NCBI GenBank assembly: GCA_035505375.1
Contig: DATJQV010000028.1
Location: forward strand, 1 to 56,440
DNA: 56,440 nt
Origin: a bacterium
GTDB lineage: Bacteria; Hydrothermota; Tepidihabitantia; Tepidihabitantales; Tepidihabitantaceae
Direction of reading: 5' to 3'
Shown in pieces: positions 35,260 through 43,857 of the stretch. A program made the translations under genes and the position numbers. Below the pieces are notes generated by a model. That model saw nothing but the letters and a program-made list of their open reading frames with translations, had not been told where the DNA came from and searched no databases. Position 1 is the stretch's first letter. Every line of letters begins with the position of its first letter.

Positions 35260-35925
35260 GTGTTTTCATGCGTCGCGCTGCTGTTAACCCTGACTGCAGG
35301 TGCGGTAAGCGTCCAGGAACCCGCGAAGCTCGACACAATCATCCTCAGCGCCCCGCAGATGGACAAGGGCCTGACGGTGATGCAGGCACTCTCCGCCCGC
35401 AAGTCCCAGCGCGACTTCACGAATGAGCCGCTGACCCGGCAGCAGTTGTCGGAACTGCTTTGGGCCGCGAACGGTGTGAACCGCCCTGACGGCAAACGCA
35501 CCGCGCCCGCCGCAGTCGACGTCCAGACCGTGGACATCTACGTCCTGATGCCCGAAGGCGTTTACCGGTACGATGCGCCCGGTCTTCGCCTGCTTCCGGT
35601 CGCGGCGGGCGATTACCGCAAAGCCGCGGGCCGGCAGGAGTTCGCCGTCAACGCGCCGGTGAACCTCATCTTCGTGCTCGACCGGGCGAAGTTCAGCGGG
35701 CTGCCGCCGGGCGCCGGGAAAACTCCGGATGACACCAGGATCTCCTGGGCGTATGTCAACGCCGGGTGCCAGGCCCAGAACGCCGCTCTCTACTGTGCGT
35801 CCGAAGGGTTGGGCGGGGTCGTCCGCGCCGGCTTCCCGGCCGAAGAACTCGGCCAGGCGCTGAATCTGACACCCGAGCAGATGCCGCTCCTTGCCTTCAC
35901 GGTCGGGCGCCCGAAGACGAAGTAG
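35260..35925 (+). CDS. Exported nitroreductase/SagB-type oxidoreductase-fold protein
   Basis: Protein of 221 residues, GTG start with GGAGAAA before it. A signal peptide (MFSCVALLLTLTAGAVS) is followed by a nitroreductase fold: LTVMQALSARKSQRDFTNEPLTRQQLSELLWAANGVNRPDGKRTAPAAVD (FMN phosphate region), then WAYVNAGCQAQNAALYCASEGLGGVVRAGF and LLAFTVGRPK. This is the short SagB/ThcOx-like type, likely an FMN oxidoreductase acting outside the cytoplasm; the exported location is unusual for the fold. It follows tldE after 8 bases; TldD/E and SagB-type enzymes both occur in modified-peptide pathways, but no precursor peptide is seen. Confidence 0.8.
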   Translation: MFSCVALLLTLTAGAVSVQEPAKLDTIILSAPQMDKGLTVMQALSARKSQRDFTNEPLTRQQLSELLWAANGVNRPDGKRTAPAAVDVQTVDIYVLMPEGVYRYDAPGLRLLPVAAGDYRKAAGRQEFAVNAPVNLIFVLDRAKFSGLPPGAGKTPDDTRISWAYVNAGCQAQNAALYCASEGLGGVVRAGFPAEELGQALNLTPEQMPLLAFTVGRPKTK

Positions 35926-36218
35926 CCGCCAGGCCAATATCGCGGCGGGGCGTCCTTGACCCGCACTATCATCTACCCCTTGCTTTGCGGTCAGCCGATG
36001 CTACAATTGTGCCCGTGACTGCGCCGAGACGGCATGATGGCGACTGACCGGTTGCCGGGCATTACCGCGCCGGCGCAGCATGCGATGCAGCGAGGCCTGA
36101 AACCACCGGCCAGCCGCAGTCGTCAAAGTCTGTGTGATACAGTACCTGTCATGGCCTCGGAATGCCGGGGCTGACATGAAACATTGACCGTGTCCCTAAA
36201 AAAAGAGGAGGCAAAGAC
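35926..36218. other. Intergenic stretch with a possible promoter
   Basis: TTGCTT at 35980-35985 and TACAAT at 36002-36007 (16-bp spacer) could drive the lipoprotein gene at 36219, leaving a leader of about 200 bases. The leader contains a 46-codon frame at 36034 that I do not trust. No RNA gene is recognised. Confidence 0.4.
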
Positions 36219-37121
36219 ATGACCTACAGCAAGATACTGGCGCTGTCCGCTTTGGCAGCAGCGCTGGTGATTGTCGGCTGCGCCAGCGTGCAGTCGCAGT
36301 GGAACTCCGCGGTCGCCACGAACACGATCCCCGAGTACCAGAAATTCGCGGCCGACCACGCGAAGAGCGTCTACGCCGACAGCGCGCAAATGGCGATAGA
36401 ACGCCTGAATTTCGAAGCGGCCGACAAGGACCACACCATCGCGGCGTATCAGGGATTCATAAAGCTGAATCCCAAGAGCACGTACGTCGCAAAGGCCAAC
36501 GACCGTATCGACGAACTGCAGTTCAAGGCCGCTCAGACCACGAACACCATCGCTGGCTACAAAGACTTCATCACCCAGCACCCGGCCAGCACGCGCATCG
36601 CCATGGCTCAGCAGGCCATCAACAAGCTGAAGGCCGACATGATTGCGAAGGAGCCGGTCGCCGCGCAGGAAGTGCTGGCGCGATACCCGGCCGCCGCCAA
36701 GAAGGGTGAAATCCCGGCTAAGTACGTCGGCAACTGGGTCATGCGCGACGCGGACGGAATGGCCGTCAACTACATGCTCATAACCTCGAGCTATGTCATC
36801 GTGAAGGCGGTCGCCGGGCCCGACATGGGCGAACAGGTCTTCAAGCCCGGCAACTACGAAGTCGGCGACAAGGCGCTGAAGCTCTCGGTCAAGATGGCGT
36901 ACCTGCCGACCGGCGGTGACAAGCCCAAGATGTCGATCCCGCTGACCATCACCCCACAGCCGACCGGCCTCAAGGTGGATGCGGCGCAGAGCATGACTAC
37001 CGTCAAAGGTAAGCTCACCGACATGACGAACCTCATCGGCGTCCAGGGAGTGCAGGCCAAGGATAACGTCAAACTGACCCGGCCACCGGCGACGTTCATG
37101 TTCGTCAAGGCCGGCGTCTAG
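36219..37121 (+). CDS. Lipoprotein with helical repeats, function unknown
   Basis: Protein of 300 residues; strong ribosome site AGAGGAGG upstream of ATG. Signal peptide with lipobox LVIVGCAS (Cys21). Residues 25-150 hold three or so helical repeats reminiscent of TPR/YbgF arrays (TIPEYQKFAADHAKSVYADSA, TIAAYQGFIKLNPKSTYVAKA, TIAGYKDFITQHPASTRIAMA). Residues 165-300 are beta-rich (KYVGNWVMRDADGMAVNYMLI). Likely attached to a membrane facing the periplasm. A strong terminator follows. Role unknown. Confidence 0.75.
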   Translation: MTYSKILALSALAAALVIVGCASVQSQWNSAVATNTIPEYQKFAADHAKSVYADSAQMAIERLNFEAADKDHTIAAYQGFIKLNPKSTYVAKANDRIDELQFKAAQTTNTIAGYKDFITQHPASTRIAMAQQAINKLKADMIAKEPVAAQEVLARYPAAAKKGEIPAKYVGNWVMRDADGMAVNYMLITSSYVIVKAVAGPDMGEQVFKPGNYEVGDKALKLSVKMAYLPTGGDKPKMSIPLTITPQPTGLKVDAAQSMTTVKGKLTDMTNLIGVQGVQAKDNVKLTRPPATFMFVKAGV

Positions 37122-37149
37122 ACCGAAAGACTCAAGCCAGTATTAGCTC

Positions 37150-37180
37150 GGGGCGCGGTTATCCGCGCCCCCATTGCTTT
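37150..37180 (+). terminator. Rho-independent terminator
   Basis: Stem GGGGCGCGG / CCGCGCCCC (37150-37158 and 37163-37171) with a TTAT loop, followed by CATTGCTTTT. It lies 28 bases after the lipoprotein stop. Confidence 0.8.
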
Positions 37181-37237
37181 TAGCTGGAGGTACTCGTCCG
37201 GAAAGCGGGGACAGATCCGCGCTCTCGCCTGCCCCAG

Positions 37238-37354
37238 AAGGACAAGGGACGAAGTCTAAAGGACAAAGCAAGTGACAAGTCCAAAGTCCGAACCGGCCCG
37301 ACTTTGGCCTTTCCGTTTTGCTTTGTCCTTTGTCCTCATGACTTTGTCCTTTCA
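37238..37354. repeat. Inverted array of GGACAAAG/CTTTGTCC words (family D), copy 2
   Basis: The centre is a perfect inverted pair CCAAAGTC (37281-37288) and GACTTTGG (37300-37307). An outer perfect pair is AAAGGACAAAGCAA (37258-37271) and TTGCTTTGTCCTTT (37318-37331); further words AAGGACAAGGGACGAAGTC and GACTTTGTCCTTTCAC flank these. The whole could form a cruciform or RNA hairpin of about 115 bases. It lies between convergent genes, and its right end encodes the C-terminus of the small minus-strand membrane protein. Confidence 0.8.
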
Positions 37355-37521
37355 CTACGTGAACCTTCTCCCGTTTCCCGGTCGCGCTCACTTCGGCGGG
37401 CGTCGGGCACGATGAACGGGTTGTCGTTCTTGCGGCGCAACTTGCGCACGAGAATGGCGATTCCGGCCGCAACCGCAGCTGCGACCACCAGGAGCAGGGG
37501 CCAATAGACCACCCAGATCAT
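37336..37521 (-). CDS. Small single-helix membrane protein
   Basis: Protein of 61 residues with one helix, VVYWPLLLVVAAAVAAGIAILV, followed by a basic stop-transfer region RKLRRKNDNPF and a charged tail. The tail end (SRSERTKS) is encoded by D-family words (AAAGGACAAAGTC), so the array reaches into the gene. It lies 22 bases downstream of the metallohydrolase gene on the same strand. No clear ribosome site; moderate confidence that it is expressed. Confidence 0.5.
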   Translation of the reverse strand: MIWVVYWPLLLVVAAAVAAGIAILVRKLRRKNDNPFIVPDARRSERDRETGEGSRSERTKS

Positions 37522-37543
37522 GTGACTGCCACTCGTCCGCAGC

Positions 37544-38527
37544 TCACTGCCCCACTCGATTCCACCTTATCTTCAGTCCGCCCTTCTTCCCATTGGTGGT
37601 GACGACGATGTTATCGTCGCCCGCGGCGGTAAGGCTGTCCTTGCCCTCCTCTCTGTCACAGTTGTCGGTTCGCCAGACCTCGGCGCCTAGCGTGTCGCTG
37701 AGCAACGCCAGCATCTGAGCCTTCGGCAGCCCGTACCTGAGACCGGAACAGATGACGGCGTACTGCGGCGCTACACACCTGAGGAAGCTCAGCGAGCGCG
37801 CGGTCAGCGAACCATGATGGCTGACCTTGAGCACCGTGCTCGCGAGCAGCGTGTCGGGGTACAGCTTGAGCAGCGATTCCTCGACGACCTGCGGCGCGTC
37901 GCCCATGAAAAGAAAGCTCGCCGCGCCGTAACGGATGCGCAGGACGATCGAAGAGAAGTTGGTCCTGGTATCGTTCCTGGCCTTGCCCGGCTTGGCGCTG
38001 TAGAAGAGCAGACGGGCGTCGAGCTCGCTCCCGAGATCCAGCCTCCCGCCCAATTGGTGAATCAGCCCTGACTGGATTGGGTCGCGCCAGAAGGTCGTGC
38101 CCTCTAGCGACTCGCGGCACGCTGCGGCCCGGAACGCCTTGGCCGGCACTGTCGGGTGGTTGTAACCTGGCTCAATTGTGTTCAGCACGTGGAAGGTGTC
38201 GTAGATCATCGGCAGTCCTCCGATGTGGTCCTCGTCCAGATGTGTGGCAATCACATAGTCAATCCGGTCTCCGCGCTTCAGCCCCAGACGCTTCAGATAG
38301 GTCAGGGGCCAATTGTGACTGTAAGTTGGGTCGCCTGCGTCGATGAGCACTCGGTTACCCTGCCAGCATTTGTTGCTCGGCTTCCCGTCATCCGGGGTCT
38401 GGATGAAGATACAGTCGCCGTGCCCGACGTCGATGAAATGGACGCGCAGGCTGTCATCAGCCCGCGCGAAACCAACGAGTGACGCCGCCACAAGCGCAAT
38501 CATCGTGGCCAGCCGCCAACCTGTCAC
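37544..38527 (-). CDS. ComEC/Rec2-like exported metallo-beta-lactamase-fold hydrolase
   Basis: Protein of 327 residues from GTG 38527 (VTGWRLATMIALVAASLVGFARADD), chosen for AGGAGG upstream and a signal peptide at once. Metal-binding motifs: DVGHGDCIFI, THLDEDHIGG (HxxxDH), FLFMGDAPQ, STVLKVSHHGS. This is the stand-alone hydrolase domain related to the C-terminal part of the DNA-uptake protein ComEC; such secreted forms may be nucleases. No ComEC membrane domain is present, so DNA uptake itself is not implied. Confidence 0.82.
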   Translation of the reverse strand: MTGWRLATMIALVAASLVGFARADDSLRVHFIDVGHGDCIFIQTPDDGKPSNKCWQGNRVLIDAGDPTYSHNWPLTYLKRLGLKRGDRIDYVIATHLDEDHIGGLPMIYDTFHVLNTIEPGYNHPTVPAKAFRAAACRESLEGTTFWRDPIQSGLIHQLGGRLDLGSELDARLLFYSAKPGKARNDTRTNFSSIVLRIRYGAASFLFMGDAPQVVEESLLKLYPDTLLASTVLKVSHHGSLTARSLSFLRCVAPQYAVICSGLRYGLPKAQMLALLSDTLGAEVWRTDNCDREEGKDSLTAAGDDNIVVTTNGKKGGLKIRWNRVGQ

Positions 38528-39201
38528 TTCGGTGCCTCCTTCACTCCGACGAGACCAATTCTCATGACGCAATCCTAGTCCGGCCCACCGCGCTGTCAAT
38601 CCTCGGACGCTGTGCAAGCGGCCACTGGACCCAGACACCAGGACGCTCGCAAGGAGCCCGACCAAGGATCCCTCGGGAAGCTGCACGCGCAGAATCTGCC
38701 GACCGCTCAGGAGGAAGCGAAGGATCTGGAATCTCTCACCCGGAACTGGCTAAGGTACCGAACGGCCGACGATTACGCGTTGCGGTCCGGCACAGGGCCG
38801 AGGCCAGGCTGACTTCGCTTGGCCCGGCTCGGGCGCCAGGCCGACAGGACCCGCGACTTGGCCGTCACGATATGAGTTGGAAATGCGGCCCCTCACCTCT
38901 AATTGACAGACGCCATGGCGCAATCCTGCGTCCTGACTCAATTTACCGTCTAGCCCTCCGATTTGCAGAAGCAACAGGCAAGTATGGCACTGTCAGGCGT
39001 GAGTTGTCGAGGCCAGCGACAGCAGAAGGTGAGTAACCTGTGCATAAGTCACGAAATATGTGGATAGGTCCTGCTTCTGGTGTTAGAGCCCCAGCCCGGC
39101 TGGGCCTGTGCCGGGTTGGCTTGTATCCCGAAGTCTTCAAGGTCAGGGGACGGTTTGAGGGTTGACAGTCGGCCCGGCAATCCCCTTCCCCATGTTCTGA
39201 G
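38528..39201. other. Non-coding stretch between two minus-strand genes, with two DnaA-box-like sites
   Basis: Open frames here lack ribosome sites and any recognisable domain. The notable content is TGTGCATAA at 39039-39047 and TGTGGATAG at 39059-39067, which read TTATGCACA and CTATCCACA on the minus strand: one perfect and one 8/9 match to the DnaA box TTATNCACA. Both have the same orientation and are 20 bp apart. No AT-rich unwinding region, dnaA or parAB lies nearby, so an origin is not claimed. Confidence 0.4.
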
Positions 39202-40749
39202 TCAAGGCGACAAGGAGTCGACGCCGCCGGGCTGCAAGTGTCGCGGCGAAGGTCGGGCCGCGATTAGCCGTTTGCGGTCCTGCCGGCAGAGCAGCTCGAT
39301 GACTTGGCGGCCGGTGAGCGCGGCCATGACCGTGCCGGTGAAAGGCGCGGTCCACTGGCCTGCCATCCAGAGACCGCCAAGTTGGGGCAGAGTCCGGATC
39401 GGATTAGTCCGCATGTTGTCGACCGTGACGTACCAGCCGTCCGGTGACGCCTGCCAATTACCGGTGTAGCGTACATAGGTCGTGGGCGTAGGAACGTCGA
39501 CGACCTCCGTCTGCGCCCGGAAACCCGGCCAGCGCCGGTCAAGCTCGGTGATTGTCAGGTCGGCAATCCGTTCCTTCTCCGCATCGTAGCGCGGACGGTC
39601 TTTTGCCAACCCCTGCCAGTACTCACACTGGCAGGGATACCAGACCTCGACCGCGGCCTTGCCTGCGGGCGCCATCGTCTGGTCGAAGGAATGGTGGATG
39701 ACCGACAGCCATTTGCGTTCCTCGCCGGCCACGTTTATTGGCTTCTCCAACTCCCATGTCAGCCGAGCCGGCTCGGCCGACATCTCCCGATTTACGCCGA
39801 GGCATACGTGGACCACCGGCCGCACCGGTATCCACTTTTCGTACATCGTGCGTATACGGCTATCCACGTATCGGCCGCCAAGGATGTCGAATATCAGGGT
39901 GTGGCCGTCAGCTGCCCAGATGACTTCGTCGGCCTTGATTTCGGTTCCGTCGGAGAGCTTCACGCCGACCGCCCGGCCATTGTCGATCGACACGTCCGCC
40001 ACTCGCGTCTTGAGGCGCAGCTCGCCGCCAAGCTCCTTGAACCGCTCGGCAATCGCGAATGCCACCTGCTGCGAGCCACCAACTGGGACCCCGGCCTCAG
40101 AAACTGCGGACTTGAGGAACCCAGTAAGGGCGACCATCGGAAAACGGGGCATCGGCCAGCCCGGGCCGTCTATGAACATCCGCACCGCCTCACGCAGAAA
40201 CGGGTTCTGGAATCGTCCGGCGAACTCTTGGATCGTGGTCTTGCCGTACTTTCGGAACGTGCCCATCAACGGCAGGATGATGAGCATCACTCGGAGGTTG
40301 TCGAACAGTCCGGTGAGTTCCGTCGGTTTCAGATCCGACGCCGCCATCATGTTCGGGCCGCAGACCACCCTCACGAACTCACGCGTCAGCGCGGCGTCGG
40401 CCGGTGACAGAGCGAACATCTGCGCTTCGAGCCGCTGCGCGTCGGTGCAGAACGATAACCTGCGGCTGCCGCTCTCGACCGTGCACATCTCACTGTGGTA
40501 GTGGAACCGCCGATTATCCATCACGCCCAATTCCTGCCACATCTGATGGAAAGCGCCGGACTTGGACCCGGTCAGCCAGTGCATGCTGATGTCGAAGGTG
40601 TAGCCTTTCCGCGTCCAGGCAGTGCAAAGACCTCCGGGGACTGAGTGCGCCTCCAGTACGGTCGCCCTGTAACCGCTCATCCGGGCATAGCACCCGGCCG
40701 ATAGGCCGGCCATGCCTGCGCCGACGATCACGATCGACTTCTCACTCAC
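39202..40749 (-). CDS. FAD-dependent phytoene-desaturase-like oxidoreductase
   Basis: Protein of 515 residues in the CrtI/CrtISO/retinol-saturase type. The dinucleotide-binding motif is IVIVGAGMAGLSAGCYA, followed by LEAHSVPGGLCTAW. Further family segments: GGSQQVAFAIAERFKELGGELRL, ADEVIWAADGHTLIFDIL, and near the C-terminus MRTNPIRTLPQLGGLWMAGQWTAPFTGTVMAALTGRQV, which closes the FAD site. No carotenoid synthesis genes are nearby, so the substrate is open. About 105 bases separate it from the PD40 gene upstream. Confidence 0.88.
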   Translation of the reverse strand: MSEKSIVIVGAGMAGLSAGCYARMSGYRATVLEAHSVPGGLCTAWTRKGYTFDISMHWLTGSKSGAFHQMWQELGVMDNRRFHYHSEMCTVESGSRRLSFCTDAQRLEAQMFALSPADAALTREFVRVVCGPNMMAASDLKPTELTGLFDNLRVMLIILPLMGTFRKYGKTTIQEFAGRFQNPFLREAVRMFIDGPGWPMPRFPMVALTGFLKSAVSEAGVPVGGSQQVAFAIAERFKELGGELRLKTRVADVSIDNGRAVGVKLSDGTEIKADEVIWAADGHTLIFDILGGRYVDSRIRTMYEKWIPVRPVVHVCLGVNREMSAEPARLTWELEKPINVAGEERKWLSVIHHSFDQTMAPAGKAAVEVWYPCQCEYWQGLAKDRPRYDAEKERIADLTITELDRRWPGFRAQTEVVDVPTPTTYVRYTGNWQASPDGWYVTVDNMRTNPIRTLPQLGGLWMAGQWTAPFTGTVMAALTGRQVIELLCRQDRKRLIAARPSPRHLQPGGVDSLSP

Positions 40750-40854
40750 AACTGCCTCCGCAGATACTGCCCCATCTCCTGCAGTGGACGCGCGCTTGCC
40801 GAGTCCGGAACAACCTCGAGGCTTGCGGCCTCACGCCTCCGGGTCTCAGCCGGG

Positions 40855-42441
40855 TCAATGCCCCGACACTGCCTGTGTGCCGAGAAGCTGCTTCACGCGA
40901 AACAGGCTGTCCGACCGCATGGCGACATACCCAATCGAGCCATCGGGCAGGAATGTCGGCCCGCCCGACAAGATCCGGTCATACTCCGGCCCGGGCCGGC
41001 CGTCGACGAGCACGAGCCACTTGTATCCCTTCATCGTCAGCAACAAGACGCGCTTGCTATCGGGGCTGAACACGGGCGGGGTCATGAAATTCAAGTCCGT
41101 CTCCGGTCCGGGCTGGCCGTCCATGACCAGAAGCCACTTGCTGTCCTGCCACGCTTCATAGGCGCAGCGCTTGCCGTCCGGGCTGAAAGCAATGGACCTG
41201 GCAGCAGGGTACACGGCTCCGGGTTGGCCGTCCACGATGACGAACTGCCCGATGTCATTCTGTGCCGGGTACGCGACGTGCCTGCTGTCTGAGCTGAATA
41301 GCGGCCGCTCCGCGAAATCTCGCGGCCAACATGCGGGCCCGGGCTGGCCATCGACGACCGCAAACTGATTATTGCCAGTCCGTCCGAAATACGCCGTGCG
41401 TTTGCCATCCGGGCTGAAGATCAGGTCGCTGAGTGTGTCGTACTCCGGCCCTCGCTGGCCGTCGACGACCATTGACGTTTTCATGTCCTGCCACACCTGG
41501 TAGCCGAGGTGCTTACCATCCGGGCTGAACACCACGCGTTCCGCCACGTCGTACTCGGGTCCGGGCTGGCCGTCGACTATCACGAACCACTTCGCTCCAT
41601 TCCGGGCCGCGTAGGCCAGTCGCGTGCCGTCGGGACTGAAGACCGGGACGGAGACTCCGTCATACTCGGAACCGGGCCGGTCGTCTGCGACCACGAACCA
41701 CTTCTCGCCCTTCTTGGCGGCATAGGCAAAGCGTTTGCCGTCCGGGCTGAAGACAAGGGAGCCGCCGCCGGTCCCGTCGTAGTCCGGGCTTGGCCGGCCG
41801 TCAAAGATCACGACATGCGCGTCGCCCTTCTCGGCCCGATACGCTGTGTGCCTGCCGTCCGGGCTGAAGACTATGTCTCCCGCGGCGTCATACTGTGGTC
41901 CAGGTTTGCCGTCGAGAATCACCTGCCATTCTTCACCATTCCGACCCGCATACGCGACGTGGCGGCCGTCAGGGCTGAATACCGGCCCGCCTGCGAGCAC
42001 TCCGTCGTACTCCGGCCCGGGCTTGCCGTCGATGATCGCCTGCATCTTGTCGCCCTTCTTCACCGCGTAGGCGTAGCGCCCGCCATCCGTGGTGAATACC
42101 GGGCCGCCCTGGAGTATCCTGTCATACTCCGTTTGTGCCACGCCGTCAATGAACACGACCTGCTTGTCACCCCTCAACAGCACGTGCGCGACATGGAGCC
42201 CGTCCTTCGAGGTGATGATACCCAAGACATTGGTTTCCATGGGGACTATGCCAAGCAGCGTGTCACCGGCTCGGCCGGCCCCTCGACACGCGAGGAATAA
42301 ACAGGCGATTGACGCGCTCAGCGCAATGGTTAATGCCAGGACCGTCGACCGCTTTGAGTGTACGGTCGACGGCCGGTCATTGGTCACTACAGCCTGCAAA
42401 CTCGTCATTGCACCTCTCGAAGTGGGTTTCTCGTTCATCAT
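40855..42441 (-). CDS. PD40/WD40-like beta-propeller lipoprotein
   Basis: Protein of about 528 residues from ATG 42441 (MMNEKPTSRG), with GAGGAG upstream. The first ATG of the open frame at 42522 lacks a ribosome site. An export signal (STVLALTIALSASIACLFLAC) ends in a lipobox-like LFLAC. About twelve repeats of 35-40 residues follow, each VFSPDGRHVAYAGRNGEEW and VILDGKPGPEYD, the TolB/PD40 type. The region before the signal (VVTNDRPSTVHSKRSTV) contains GTGACCAATGACC and GGTCGACGGTC words also found near 49487. Likely periplasmic or surface-bound; role unknown. Confidence 0.8.
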   Translation of the reverse strand: MMNEKPTSRGAMTSLQAVVTNDRPSTVHSKRSTVLALTIALSASIACLFLACRGAGRAGDTLLGIVPMETNVLGIITSKDGLHVAHVLLRGDKQVVFIDGVAQTEYDRILQGGPVFTTDGGRYAYAVKKGDKMQAIIDGKPGPEYDGVLAGGPVFSPDGRHVAYAGRNGEEWQVILDGKPGPQYDAAGDIVFSPDGRHTAYRAEKGDAHVVIFDGRPSPDYDGTGGGSLVFSPDGKRFAYAAKKGEKWFVVADDRPGSEYDGVSVPVFSPDGTRLAYAARNGAKWFVIVDGQPGPEYDVAERVVFSPDGKHLGYQVWQDMKTSMVVDGQRGPEYDTLSDLIFSPDGKRTAYFGRTGNNQFAVVDGQPGPACWPRDFAERPLFSSDSRHVAYPAQNDIGQFVIVDGQPGAVYPAARSIAFSPDGKRCAYEAWQDSKWLLVMDGQPGPETDLNFMTPPVFSPDSKRVLLLTMKGYKWLVLVDGRPGPEYDRILSGGPTFLPDGSIGYVAMRSDSLFRVKQLLGTQAVSGH

Positions 42442-42528
42442 TGTCTCCTCATTAGTTTCTATGCTAGTGAGCGGCGCGGCGAAGTAAAGCCGGGAAACTC
42501 GGGTCTTCGCGCCGGCGGGCACGAACCG

Positions 42529-43011
42529 CTACCGGCGATTAAGACTGAGGATTGCGGCATTGAGAATGGTGGCGAATGTGACCCAGCCGATGTAGGGCAG
42601 GAGCAGGACACCGGCCGGAACCGATACCCGGAAAAACAGGACAATCGTACCAAGAATCGCGAGCCATAGCAGAAGTATGTCCACTAACCCGTAAAGCGGG
42701 GAGCGCAGACCGAAGAAGAAGACCGACCAGAGCGCGTTGAGAACTAGCTGGAGAAGGAATGCCGCGAGCGCGAGCCTGACGCCGGGAGCGCTGAAACCGC
42801 GCTTCCAGACAAGCCACGCGGCGACCGCCATCAGCAGGTAGAGCGCGGTCCAAGCCGGGCCGAACAGCCACTCCGGCGGGTTGAAACGTGGCTTCACCAG
42901 ACCCTCGTACCAAGTGGGCAAGGTCTTCGCAGTGGCAAGCGAACCGATTCCACCGGCTGCCAGCACAACCGCGAGACTGACGATGAACTTCAGTAGGCCC
43001 AAGCCTCTCAT
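42529..43011 (-). CDS. tspO: TspO/MBR-family membrane protein
   Basis: Protein of 160 residues with five membrane helices. Family signatures: GGIGSLATAKTLPTWYEGLVKPRFNPPEWLFGPAWTALYLLMAVAAWLVW, LQLVLNALWSVFFFGLRSP and PYIGWVTFATILNAAILSLN; the Trp/Pro-rich WL.GP.W segment binds porphyrins in studied members. The gene lies 2 bases downstream of the ABC permease and may share its transcript. Confidence 0.92.
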   Translation of the reverse strand: MRGLGLLKFIVSLAVVLAAGGIGSLATAKTLPTWYEGLVKPRFNPPEWLFGPAWTALYLLMAVAAWLVWKRGFSAPGVRLALAAFLLQLVLNALWSVFFFGLRSPLYGLVDILLLWLAILGTIVLFFRVSVPAGVLLLPYIGWVTFATILNAAILSLNRR

Positions 43012-43013
43012 CG

Positions 43014-43766
43014 CTAGTACTCGCCGATGTTGAAGAAGAAGACCGCGGCCCCCACGGTGAGCGCGCCGAAGCAGACCAGGAACACGAAGTCGAACACAGG
43101 CGAGTGGTAGGAGAACCCGAGCACCAGCTTCCGCACGAGGTCAACTCCGTAGGTGAGCGGGTTCACGCGCACCAGGGCGTTGAGCCAGATCGGCAGATTG
43201 CGGGCCGGGAACAGCGCTCCGCTCAGGAACCACATCGGCATGATGATGAAGTTCATGATGGTGCCGAAGCCCTGAAAGGAGGTCATCCGCGCCGCGATGA
43301 CGATGCCGATACCGGTCAGGCCGAACGACATGACGGCCAGCGTAAAGATGAGCGGTACGATATTGACGAGCGGGATGTGCACGTGGACCAGCGGCGCAAG
43401 CAGTATGATGATGCATCCCTGGACGAGCGAGAGCGTCGTGCCGGCGAGTCCCTTGCCGATGACAATCGAAGTCCGCGGCACCGGCGCGACGAGAATCTCC
43501 TTGAGGAACCCGAACTCGCGATCCCAGATGATGCTGATTGCCGACTGGATCGAGGTGAAGATCGCGGTCATGGCGATGATGCCGGGGAAGATGAACTGGG
43601 TGTAGTTGACGTTTCCGATTCCAGAGGCGGAACCGCGCAGGCCGAGACCCAGCACAAAGAGCCAGAGTATCGGCCGGGACAATGACCCGTAGAGCTGGCT
43701 CTTCTCGCGGAAGTAGCGGATGACGTCCCGCTCCCAGACCATGCGGATGCAGGCGAAGTCAATCAT
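43014..43766 (-). CDS. ABC-2 type exporter permease
   Basis: Protein of 250 residues with six membrane helices in the DrrB/NodJ type: VIRYFREKSQLYGSLSRPILWLFVLGLGL, FPGIIAMTAIFTSIQSAISIIWDREFGFLKEILVAPVPR (cytoplasmic coupling loop), GCIIILLAPLVHV, FNIMSFGLTGIGIVIAA-like segment, MWFLSGALFPARNLPIWLNALVRVNPLTYGVD. Partner of the ATPase encoded 91 bases upstream. Probably exports a drug, lipid or antibiotic. Confidence 0.9.
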   Translation of the reverse strand: MIDFACIRMVWERDVIRYFREKSQLYGSLSRPILWLFVLGLGLRGSASGIGNVNYTQFIFPGIIAMTAIFTSIQSAISIIWDREFGFLKEILVAPVPRTSIVIGKGLAGTTLSLVQGCIIILLAPLVHVHIPLVNIVPLIFTLAVMSFGLTGIGIVIAARMTSFQGFGTIMNFIIMPMWFLSGALFPARNLPIWLNALVRVNPLTYGVDLVRKLVLGFSYHSPVFDFVFLVCFGALTVGAAVFFFNIGEY

Positions 43767-43778
43767 GCGGCCTCTGAC

Positions 43779-43847
43779 AATTCAGAATCCAGAGTCTCCG
43801 GATTCCGGAATTCCGAATTCTGGTTTCTGGTTTCTGAATTCTGAATT
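43779..43847. repeat. TTCTGAATTCTG / CAGAATTC inverted words (family A), copy 1
   Basis: Left words AATTCAGAATCCAGAG and a centre of CCGGATTCCGGAATTCCG are followed by GAATTCTGGTTTCTGG and TTTCTGAATTCTGAATT, whose end is complementary to the left word. It fills the gap between the ABC ATPase stop and the permease start. A related hairpin array is at 49535-49611. Confidence 0.7.
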
Positions 43848-43857
43848 ATCCGTGTCC

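Noticed and set aside
35260-35925. A modified-peptide (RiPP) cluster from tldD/tldE plus SagB-like enzyme
   Set aside because: No precursor peptide, cyclodehydratase or exporter is adjacent, and the nitroreductase is exported, so the grouping may be coincidence.
38479-39036. 185-codon open frame in the gap at 38.5-39.2 kb
   Set aside because: No ribosome site, overlaps the start of the metallohydrolase gene, and no family similarity; a faint RNWLRYR resemblance to KilA-N is too short to count.
39039-39067. Replication origin
   Set aside because: Only two boxes, no AT-rich region and no dnaA, dnaN or parAB genes nearby.
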